From NCBI RefSeq assembly GCF_030405905.1, contig NZ_JASATW010000014.1, forward strand, positions 1 through 64,000: a stretch of DNA of 64,000 nucleotides. Reading direction: 5' to 3'. A model generated the notes under the pieces. The model saw nothing but the letters and a program-made list of their open reading frames with translations. It did no database searches and was not told the origin of the DNA. This stretch comes from Sphaerothrix gracilis. Lineage in GTDB: Bacteria > Cyanobacteriota > Cyanobacteriia > Phormidesmidales > Phormidesmidaceae. Shown here in pieces: positions 52,791 to 61,088 of this stretch; positions within the stretch are counted from its first letter, which is position 1; each line of letters opens with the position of its first letter. Made by a program: the position numbers and the translations under genes.

Positions 52791-55700
52791 ATGTTTCTCA
52801 CCCCCCGGAGAATTACCCACTGGGTCGGGCTTTGGGCGTCTACAGCGCTGGTGCCCACAGCCGCCCTAGCCCAGTCCATTACGCCTGCTACTGACGGTAC
52901 AGGAACGCAAATTAATCAAAACGGCGATCGCTACACCATTACCGGCGGCAGTGCAGCAGGCAATAATCTATTTCACAGCTTTCAGGAATTCAATCTGAAT
53001 GGGGCTGAAGCAGCCAATTTTCTGGCTGCGCCGACGGTTGAGAACATTTTGGGCCGGATTCGCGGCGGCAATCCGACGGCCATTAACGGGCTGCTTCAGG
53101 TTATGGGCACTCAGGCCAATCTGTATTTGATGAATCCGGCTGGGGTTTTGTTTGGACCCAATGCCCGGCTGGACTTGCCCGCTGCTTTTGGTGTCACCAC
53201 CGCTGACGGTATTGGCTTTAGCAATGGCTGGTTTAGCGCCTTTGGAGACAATGACTACGCGGCCCTAGTGGGCGACCCCACCCAGTTTGCTTTTACCCAA
53301 ACAACCCCCGGCCCTATCGTCAATGCCGGACAGCTCAGGGTTGAGCCGGGAGAAAGCATCATGCTGCTGGGCGGCAGCGTCATCAACACCGGAACGCTTT
53401 CAGCCCCCGGCGGTGAAGTGACGATCGCGGCGATTCCGGGTGAAAGCCTTGTTCGCATTAGTCATGATGGACTGCTGCTAAATCTAGAAGTAGAAGCGAT
53501 CGCCAACAATGCCGCGATCGCTCCTAGCCCCATCACCCCCAGCACCCTGCCAGAACTACTCACGGGGAGCATCCCTAGCAGCGCGACCGGAATTACCCTT
53601 AACCCCGACGGCACCGTCACCCTCCGCGGCTCTGAGATTGCTGCCCCGGTGGCACCGGGGACAACGCTGGTAGCCGGTACGGTCGATGTGGCCGATCCGT
53701 TTGTGGGCAGCGGCGGGGCGATCAACCTGCTGGGGCAAACGGTGGGCGTGCTGGCGGCTCAGGTGGAAGCCAGCGGTGCTGCGGGTGGGGGAGATATTCG
53801 CGTCGGCGGCGGCTATCAGGGGCGAGAGGCTGTGCCCAATGCCGAGATGACGGTGATTAGCGAGGGCACTACCGTCCGGGCTGATGCCCTCAGCAATGGC
53901 AATGGTGGCCGCGTTATTGTCTGGTCAGACTTGGCAACGCGGATCTATGGCGATCTATCTGCCATCGGGGGAGCGTTGGGCGGCAATGGCGGCCTGATTG
54001 AAACTAGCAGTTTAGGCCAGTTAGATATTCAAACCGCGCCTGATGTCAGTGCGGCTCAGGGCAGCGGGGGGACATGGCTGATTGATCCGCCGACCCTGTT
54101 TATTGGCACTTCGCCTTCTAGCAACCTTGAGAACCCTGGTGCAACTTTTTTTAACCCTATTAATTCAAATATTGATTCAGTTCTAAACGTTGATACGTTA
54201 TTAGCGGCGCTGGCGCCTGACAACATTACCGTAATTGTCTCAACTAGAAGTACTTCAGGCGTAGGGGGCGATATTGTCCTCAATCAACCTCTTATTTACA
54301 ATGCTGGTAACGCTAGCGCTCTGGTTTTGGAAGCCGCTGAGAATATCAATATCAATGCTGCAATCACAGCGGCGGCAGGCAGTCCCCTGTCGCTGACATT
54401 TCAAGCCGACACCGACTTTACCGGCAATGGTCAAGTCCAGATTAATAACAACATCTTGACCAGCGGTGGTTCCATAACCGCAACGGGGAATACAACAGCA
54501 TTAGGAGCCGAGCCTGCGATCGCCATTGCCTCCGGCGTCAATATCAATACGGGCGTTGGCGACATTAATTTAACAGCGTTGGGGAGCGGCGGCGGTATTC
54601 AAGCCAATTCGCCGCTCGTCTCTACCGGGGGCAATGTCAATCTGAACGCAGCGAATACCAGCATCGCGGTTCAAGATATCAACAGCGGCAGCGGCAATAT
54701 TTCAGCCACGACTCAGGGAGATTTGACGGTCGGTAATATTCTCTCAGGCGGCAGGGTTGAATTAACCTCCAGCAACGCCAATATTCAAGCAAATACGGTC
54801 AATGCCACGGCTGGATCTGGCCCCGTTCTCCTATCTGCGGCCAGCGGATTTATTCAGGTTTTAGATAGCTTTGCCTTCAGCAACGGCAGCGCCAGCGTTG
54901 CTAGCAATGGCGGCCCGATTAGTATTGCGCACGGGGGCAACGGTCAGATTGCTTTTACCGTAGGCGATGCCAGTCAAAATGGTTCAGCCGCCGCGATCGC
55001 CAATAGTTCTACAGCGTTTAACTTTGCCCCTACCGAGGAAATCCTGTTTACTACCGCCAGAAACGGCGTCTCAATTGAGTCAATCGCGCCACCGCCACCG
55101 CCGCCCCCTAGTCTCCCCCCCGGCAGCCCCAGTTTTGTCAATGTGGAATGCCTCCCCGATTGCCGCGAAGAAAATTTGGCGGTGCAGCCGAATCTCGATC
55201 GCTCGTCAGTTTTAGGGGCAGACGCAAACATCCTTACTGAGACTAGGCAAAGGATTACAGACATTGAGACTGCCTTTACCCAGGATTTTGCCAGCTATTT
55301 AGGGCTAGAAGAGGCGGTGCCAATTCAGTCCATTGACCAGGGACAGCAAAGACTTCAGGAAATTGTCCAAACTGCAGGGACAACGCCCGCGATTATCTAT
55401 GTCGCGTTCACGCCTACGGCTAGCGGCGTGCAGCAGGCGACTAAGCCCGTCATTCAGCCGGAAACTGAGGACACGATTCAGCTAGCCTCTAGAGCACAGA
55501 CTAGGCTCAAAGCAGACAGTGAATATATAGCCCAGCCCAATCAGCCCCAGCAGCCCACCGATCAGCTAGAGCTAATCTTGGTTACGCCCGGCCAGGATCC
55601 GGTGCGGGTACGCCTGCCCGAAGTAACGCGATCGCAAATGCTAGAGGTCGCCAGTCAGCTCCGGCGAGAAGTCACCGATCGCACGCGCCGCCGTACCACT

Positions 55701-56591
55701 AGCTATCTGGCTCCAGCCCAGCAGCTCTACGACTGGATCATCACGCCGCTAGCCCCAGAACTGGAAGCTCAAAACGTGCAGCACATTTCCTTTGTGCTCG
55801 ATGCCGGGCTGCGATCGCTGCCGATTGCGGCGCTGCACAGCGGGGGCGGCTTCATCATTGAGCAGTACAGCGTTGCGCTCATGCCCAGCCTCAGCCTCAC
55901 CGATACCCGCTATCAGGATGTACGGGGGGCGCAGGTATTGGCAATGGGGGCCTCTGACTTTGCTCAGCTATCGGATTTGCCCGCTGTTCAGGTGGAGCTG
56001 TCCCAGATTACGGATGAGCTATGGCCGGGAGAAGCCCTGATTAATGATCAGTTTACGCCGAGCAATTTAGTAGAGCAGCGGCGCAATCGCCCCTTTAGTC
56101 TGCTGCATCTGGCCACCCACGGCGAGTTTAACGAAGGCAGCTTAGAGAATTCGTTTATTCAATTTTGGGATCGGCGGGTGCAGCTAGCTGAGATTCGCCA
56201 GCTTCAGCTCAGCGATCCCCTCGTAGAACTGCTGGTGCTGAGTGCCTGCCGGACAGCGCTTGGCAACACCCAGGCAGAGCTAGGCTTTGCCGGACTGGCA
56301 GTCCAAACCGGAGCTAAAACCGCTCTAGCCAGTCTGTGGCTAGTCGATGATGTTAGCGCCGCTAGCTTCATGATTGAGTTTTATAGCGCCTTGCGCACAA
56401 CCCCCATTCGGGCCGAAGCCCTGCGACAGGCCCAGCTAGCGATGATGCGCGGCGATACTGCGGTGATGGGCGGCGTGCTGGACTGGTCTGGGGGAGAATT
56501 GCCCTTACCAGACACGGTGGCCCAAAACTTAGGCACCCTATCTCATCCCTACTTTTGGTCGGCGTTTACCATGATTGGCAGCCCTTGGTAA
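52791..56591 (+). CDS. Two-partner-secretion exoprotein with C-terminal CHAT (caspase-like) protease
   Basis: A 1266-residue TpsA-type passenger. A signal peptide (about 1-28, ending TAALAQS) leads into a haemagglutinin-type TPS secretion domain (30-270), with FNLNGAEAANFLAAPTVENI and ANLYLMNPAGVLFGPNARL. Repetitive Gly/Asn/Ser-rich beta-helix sequence runs to about 750, then a poly-proline hinge near 765-777. The last 400 residues form a CHAT domain: LRSLPIAALH, then LLHLATHGEF with His about 1110 and LSACRTALG with Cys about 1153, and LASLWLVDD. Both catalytic residues are present. The adjacent TpsB-type transporter should export it. The substrate is unknown. Confidence 0.93.
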   Translation: MFLTPRRITHWVGLWASTALVPTAALAQSITPATDGTGTQINQNGDRYTITGGSAAGNNLFHSFQEFNLNGAEAANFLAAPTVENILGRIRGGNPTAINGLLQVMGTQANLYLMNPAGVLFGPNARLDLPAAFGVTTADGIGFSNGWFSAFGDNDYAALVGDPTQFAFTQTTPGPIVNAGQLRVEPGESIMLLGGSVINTGTLSAPGGEVTIAAIPGESLVRISHDGLLLNLEVEAIANNAAIAPSPITPSTLPELLTGSIPSSATGITLNPDGTVTLRGSEIAAPVAPGTTLVAGTVDVADPFVGSGGAINLLGQTVGVLAAQVEASGAAGGGDIRVGGGYQGREAVPNAEMTVISEGTTVRADALSNGNGGRVIVWSDLATRIYGDLSAIGGALGGNGGLIETSSLGQLDIQTAPDVSAAQGSGGTWLIDPPTLFIGTSPSSNLENPGATFFNPINSNIDSVLNVDTLLAALAPDNITVIVSTRSTSGVGGDIVLNQPLIYNAGNASALVLEAAENININAAITAAAGSPLSLTFQADTDFTGNGQVQINNNILTSGGSITATGNTTALGAEPAIAIASGVNINTGVGDINLTALGSGGGIQANSPLVSTGGNVNLNAANTSIAVQDINSGSGNISATTQGDLTVGNILSGGRVELTSSNANIQANTVNATAGSGPVLLSAASGFIQVLDSFAFSNGSASVASNGGPISIAHGGNGQIAFTVGDASQNGSAAAIANSSTAFNFAPTEEILFTTARNGVSIESIAPPPPPPPSLPPGSPSFVNVECLPDCREENLAVQPNLDRSSVLGADANILTETRQRITDIETAFTQDFASYLGLEEAVPIQSIDQGQQRLQEIVQTAGTTPAIIYVAFTPTASGVQQATKPVIQPETEDTIQLASRAQTRLKADSEYIAQPNQPQQPTDQLELILVTPGQDPVRVRLPEVTRSQMLEVASQLRREVTDRTRRRTTSYLAPAQQLYDWIITPLAPELEAQNVQHISFVLDAGLRSLPIAALHSGGGFIIEQYSVALMPSLSLTDTRYQDVRGAQVLAMGASDFAQLSDLPAVQVELSQITDELWPGEALINDQFTPSNLVEQRRNRPFSLLHLATHGEFNEGSLENSFIQFWDRRVQLAEIRQLQLSDPLVELLVLSACRTALGNTQAELGFAGLAVQTGAKTALASLWLVDDVSAASFMIEFYSALRTTPIRAEALRQAQLAMMRGDTAVMGGVLDWSGGELPLPDTVAQNLGTLSHPYFWSAFTMIGSPW

Positions 56592-56720
56592 TAAAAATTT
56601 GGCAAATCCTGGTGAATTTTTCGGATATTGCCGGGAAGGGCGGGATAATTTGGGTGATGCTATGCCGTACGGTACGGTGTCTAAACGGATACTGCTAATC
56701 GATGTATGGGGAACAGGGGC

Positions 56721-58550
56721 ATGAAATACCAGAGTGCTGCTTGGACGACAACTTTGCTGAGCCTCGTCATGGGCTATTTGCCATCACGGGCAGTAGCTAT
56801 ATCCCCGGTGCTGCTCGCCAGTCCCTCTGAGACAGCGGCGGTTGATCCAGCCGCGATCGCAGCCCTACAGCCCACCGTGACGCCCACTCTGGTACCGGAA
56901 GCTGCCTCAACCCCGTTGCTAACCACTGCGCCCGTGGCAGAACGCTCTCCCCAATTGGCCCAGCTCGAACCTGAGCGCGATCGCTTTCCCCAGGCTCCCG
57001 ATCCAGCACCGCTGCCGCCAGAAGACGATTCCCTTAGTCCCCCAGCACCGCCCGTAGAAGCGGCTCCGGCCAGCCCCGATGAAACCCGCGTCGAGGTAAC
57101 GGATATTCAGGTAACGGGCAGCACCGTGTTTGACCAAGAGACTTTAACAGCGGCGATCGCCCCGTTTGAAAATCGTTCCCTGACGCTGGCGGAGCTGCAG
57201 CAGGCCGCCGACGCGATTACGGCCCTTTACCTACAAGAAGGCTACATTACCTCCCGCGCCATTCTGCCCAGCCAGACCGTCACCGATGGCACAGTCCAGA
57301 TTACGGTGATTGAAGGCCGACTGGCTGACATTCAGGTAGAGGGAACCGAGCGACTGCGGCGCTATGTGCGCGATCGCATTGCTTTAGCAGGGCTACAGCC
57401 CCTCAATCAGGCTGAACTGGAAGATCAGCTACGGCTGCTGCGGGCCGATCCCTTGTTTGACAATATTGAAGCGAGCCTGCGAGCCGGAGAAGGTCCCGGC
57501 GAGAGCATTTTGATTGTGCGGGTAGATGAAGCGGAGGCCCTGGCGGTAACCCTCTCTGCCGACAACTACTCCCCCATCAGCGTCGGCCAGGAGCGGGTAA
57601 GCGCCAATATCCGCTATCGCAATCCGGCGGGCTTAGGGGACGAACTGTTTACTTCGGCCTATCTTTCTAGCGAAACCGGCTCTGAGATCTACGAACTGGG
57701 CTATCGAGTACCGCTGAACGCCATGAATGGCACTTTGCAGCTTCGCTTTGCCCCCAGCAATTTTAAAATTATTGACGAAGACTCGATTGGCTTTGCCCTC
57801 AACGTGCGCGGCTCTGCCGATGTCTATGAGGCCAGTTTCCGCCAGCCGCTGATTCGTACACCACGCGAGGAGCTAGCCCTGTCTTTGGGCTTTCGTCACC
57901 GGGATGGGGAAACCCTGATTGCTGACTTTATTCAGCAGGACAGCCGGGTGAGTGTCATCCAGTTTGGACAGGACTATCTGCGACGGGATCTGTCGGGGGC
58001 TTGGGCACTGCGATCGCAGTTTAGCTTTGGCATTGATGCCTTTGACGCCACAACGGCAGACTCCCCAGAACCCGACAGCCAGTTTTTTAGCTGGTTAGGC
58101 CAAATTCAGCGGGTGCAGCGCCTTGGCGCTGATCACCTGTTGATTATTCAGGGTGATTTGCAGTTGGCCAGTGATAGTCTGCTGGGGTCGGAGCAGTTTA
58201 TCGTGGGGGGCGGCCAGTCTATTCGCGGCTACAGCCAAAACGTGCGGGCTGGGGACGGCGGCTTTCGCTTTTCGGTGGAAGATCGGATTACGCTGCAGCG
58301 CGACGAAGGCGGCAATCCTCGGATTCAAGTGGCCCCGTTTGTCGATATGGGCGCGGTGTGGAATCGCTTCGACGAGACAGAAACCACGGACGACAATTTT
58401 CTGTTAGGAACCGGGGTCGGCTTTATTGTCAATCTCACGTCTCAGTGGGATACGCGCCTAGACTTTGGCGTACCGCTGATTGAGCTAGACGATCCGGGCG
58501 ATCCAACATCGCGCTTGCGAGTCTATTTCAACGTCAACTACCGGCTTTAA
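56721..58550 (+). CDS. TpsB/FhaC-type outer-membrane transporter (ShlB/FhaC/HecB family)
   Basis: This outer-membrane protein exports the TPS passenger encoded just upstream. A signal peptide (KYQSAAWTTTLLSLVMGYLP, then SRAVA) and a long Pro/Glu-rich linker come first. A POTRA domain follows (TDIQVTGSTVFDQETLTAAI, then ITALYLQEGYITSRAILPSQ) with a second POTRA (IQVEGTERLRRYVRDRIALA). The remainder is a 16-strand-type beta-barrel with the conserved GSEQFIVGGGQSIRGYSQNV (VRGY/F-like motif) and a C-terminal strand ending VYFNVNYRL. The ATG at 56721 gives the signal peptide a normal start and has GGGGAA upstream; an in-frame ATG at 56706 lacks this. Confidence 0.93.
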   Translation: MKYQSAAWTTTLLSLVMGYLPSRAVAISPVLLASPSETAAVDPAAIAALQPTVTPTLVPEAASTPLLTTAPVAERSPQLAQLEPERDRFPQAPDPAPLPPEDDSLSPPAPPVEAAPASPDETRVEVTDIQVTGSTVFDQETLTAAIAPFENRSLTLAELQQAADAITALYLQEGYITSRAILPSQTVTDGTVQITVIEGRLADIQVEGTERLRRYVRDRIALAGLQPLNQAELEDQLRLLRADPLFDNIEASLRAGEGPGESILIVRVDEAEALAVTLSADNYSPISVGQERVSANIRYRNPAGLGDELFTSAYLSSETGSEIYELGYRVPLNAMNGTLQLRFAPSNFKIIDEDSIGFALNVRGSADVYEASFRQPLIRTPREELALSLGFRHRDGETLIADFIQQDSRVSVIQFGQDYLRRDLSGAWALRSQFSFGIDAFDATTADSPEPDSQFFSWLGQIQRVQRLGADHLLIIQGDLQLASDSLLGSEQFIVGGGQSIRGYSQNVRAGDGGFRFSVEDRITLQRDEGGNPRIQVAPFVDMGAVWNRFDETETTDDNFLLGTGVGFIVNLTSQWDTRLDFGVPLIELDDPGDPTSRLRVYFNVNYRL

Positions 58551-58758
58551 TGCCAAGTAGAAGCAAGGGATAGCGGGCGGGCCGGAGGGCGCCGTATAGC
58601 CCAAAGGGCATAGAGGAAAAGCGCAGCGCAGCGCACCCCTTGAAACTGCGATCGCCCATTTTAGGTGAGTGGGGCAAAAATTGGAATTCTTGTAGAGCTT
58701 CTCGGTATTTTCTCGATTCCCTGATTAACCTGAGGTCAGATTGAGCGAGAGGGACGCT

Positions 58759-61065
58759 ATGCGAATACTGCTGATCGAAGACGACGAGATTCTCAGTGAT
58801 TTGCTGATGCAGACTCTCACGGAGCAGCGCCATGCCGTTGATTGCACTGACGACGGGCAGTTTGGCCTGGAATACGGCCTGAGCGGCACCTATGACCTCA
58901 TTCTGCTAGATGTAGGTCTGCCCCGGCTAGACGGTATCGCCGTCTGTCAGGCACTTCGTCATGAAGGGAATACCACCCCCATCCTGTTGATGACTGGCAA
59001 AGATGAAACCGAGGAGCGAATTCGCGGTTTAGATGCCGGGGCAGACGATTATCTGATCAAGCCTTTTGACCTAGGGGAGCTGCAGGCTAGGGTGAGAGCG
59101 CTGCTGCGGCGCGGTAGCGTTACGCCTTCATCCATTTTGGAAATAGCCGATCTGCGGTTAAATCCTATTCGCTGTGAAGTGTCTTATCAGCAGACGCTGC
59201 TGAAGCTAACCCCGAAGGAATACAGCCTGCTAGAGCTATTCATGCGCAATCCCCAGCGGGTGTTTAGTCGGGGTCAGATTGTGGAACATCTCTGGACGTT
59301 TGACGACCCGCCCCTGGAAGATAGTGTCAAGGCTCATGTCAAAGGACTGCGGCGAAAGCTGAAGCAGGCAGGAGCCGCTGACTGGATTGAAAACGTCTAC
59401 GGCCTGGGTTATAAGCTGACGCCTCAAAGCGCGATTCCGCCTCAGTCTACCGCTGAGGCAGTTACTCCGGTTACTGTCGAACAAAACTTTAATCAGGCAA
59501 TGGCGGCCCTATGGCAGCAACACGCTGATCGGATGCAAGCTCGTTTAGAGGCGATCGCGGCAGCGACGGCAGCTCTGCAAAATAACCAGCTCACTGAGGA
59601 GCTAAGGGCCGCAGCAGCGACGGCAGCCCATAAGCTAGCGGGCGTGCTGGGAATGTTTGAGCGGCAGGCGGGCACTCAGATTGCTAGAACGCTAGAGCGT
59701 CTATGGGCGAGTGAGACAGCTTCTGAGATCACCGCCATATTGCCGCTAGTGCAGCAGTTAGAAACCATACTGAACCTTACTCCCTCTGTCCCTTCCAGTA
59801 GCCAGAGCCAGCCAAAACTATGGCTCATCAGCCGTGACTCGCAGCTTTGTAACCAGCTACAGTCGCTGGCTGAGACCGCAAGTCTGGGCTGGCAGCAGGT
59901 GGCTGAGACGCAAACCGCTCAGCACCTACTGCGATCGCGATCGCCAGAATTGGTGGTGCTTGATATGGCTGATACTGAGCAGTCAGAAACAGACTTGTCC
60001 CTGCTGGCGGACTTAGCCGCGCGATCGCCCGCCATCCCCACGATCGTACTAGCTCAGACAGATGACCTGAACGCTCGGATTCAGCTAGCCGCCGCTGGCA
60101 TTCAGGAGCTTCTCGTTCCTCCGGTCACAGCCACTCAGCTTTGGGAACGGGTCAACCAGTGTCTCAGCCACAGCCGGGCACAGACAGCTACGGTGCTAGC
60201 GGTAGACGACGACCCAGTTTTGCTGAGTTCGCTGCAGCCCATGCTGGAGCCCTGGGGACTACGAGTGGTAACGCTGAGCGATCCGAGCCAGTTTTGGCAA
60301 ACCCTCCAGGCAGTACGCCCGGATATGCTGATTTTGGATGTGGAAATGCCGGAATTTAGCGGCATTGAGCTGTGCCAGGCTGTCCGCATCGATCCGGACT
60401 GGCAAGATCTGCCCATCGTGTTTCTCACTGCCCATCAGGATAGCGAAACCATCCAGCAGGTCTTTGCCATCGGCGCTGACGACTATGTGACTAAACCGAT
60501 TTTGGGGCCAGAACTTTTGACTCGTCTCACCAATCGGCTAGAGCGCAGCCGCCTGTTACAAACTTTGGCCCATCAGGACTTTAAGACCGGATTGGCAAAT
60601 CAGTCCCACTCGCAGCAGCAGCTAGAACAGCTTATCCAACAGAGCGATCGCGCCCCTTTTGTGTTTGTCCTGTTTCAGCTCACCGGGCTAGCCGACATCA
60701 ATCTCAAATACGGTCACTTCTGTGGCCGTCAGATCCTAAAGCGCTGGGGCACAGCGTTCAAGTCCCATCTGCCTAGCAGTGCCAAGCTAGGATATTGGGG
60801 CAATGGTGAGTTTATTGTCGGCCTGGCCAACGTCATAGTGGCGCAGGTGCCGCTGACGCCGCTGCTGACGGCTTTGCGTAAACAAGTTGTCAGCGCTCCC
60901 GATGGCAGTCGATTTCAGGTGGACTACCAGTGGAGCGCAGTCGAGGTGAGTCAGCGCGATCGCTCTGTGCAAAGTATTTATCAAGTTGCGCATCAGACCC
61001 TTGCTAGCCAGTTTGAATTTTTACCGGAAAGACTGGTCATTGCGGGACGAAATCGGCAAACTTAG
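58759..61065 (+). CDS. Multidomain response regulator: REC-wHTH-Hpt-pseudoREC-REC-degenerate GGDEF
   Basis: A 768-residue regulator starting at the ATG after GAGAGGGACGCT. REC 1 (1-115) has Asp51. An OmpR-type winged helix (125-222) has LTPKEYSLLELF and VKAHVKGLRRKL. An Hpt-like helical domain (240-342) carries His291 in AAHKLAGVLGMF. A second receiver-like unit (352-470) has Asp402 but lacks the paired acidic residues. A complete REC (478-600) has DDD and Asp527. The GGDEF-type domain (605-768) has GNGEF at 681-685 instead of GGDEF, so diguanylate cyclase activity is doubtful. The same protein can thus bind DNA and relay phosphate. The partner kinase is not adjacent. Confidence 0.9.
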   Translation: MRILLIEDDEILSDLLMQTLTEQRHAVDCTDDGQFGLEYGLSGTYDLILLDVGLPRLDGIAVCQALRHEGNTTPILLMTGKDETEERIRGLDAGADDYLIKPFDLGELQARVRALLRRGSVTPSSILEIADLRLNPIRCEVSYQQTLLKLTPKEYSLLELFMRNPQRVFSRGQIVEHLWTFDDPPLEDSVKAHVKGLRRKLKQAGAADWIENVYGLGYKLTPQSAIPPQSTAEAVTPVTVEQNFNQAMAALWQQHADRMQARLEAIAAATAALQNNQLTEELRAAAATAAHKLAGVLGMFERQAGTQIARTLERLWASETASEITAILPLVQQLETILNLTPSVPSSSQSQPKLWLISRDSQLCNQLQSLAETASLGWQQVAETQTAQHLLRSRSPELVVLDMADTEQSETDLSLLADLAARSPAIPTIVLAQTDDLNARIQLAAAGIQELLVPPVTATQLWERVNQCLSHSRAQTATVLAVDDDPVLLSSLQPMLEPWGLRVVTLSDPSQFWQTLQAVRPDMLILDVEMPEFSGIELCQAVRIDPDWQDLPIVFLTAHQDSETIQQVFAIGADDYVTKPILGPELLTRLTNRLERSRLLQTLAHQDFKTGLANQSHSQQQLEQLIQQSDRAPFVFVLFQLTGLADINLKYGHFCGRQILKRWGTAFKSHLPSSAKLGYWGNGEFIVGLANVIVAQVPLTPLLTALRKQVVSAPDGSRFQVDYQWSAVEVSQRDRSVQSIYQVAHQTLASQFEFLPERLVIAGRNRQT

Positions 61066-61088
61066 ATTTATTTGCCAAGCGTTCTTCT

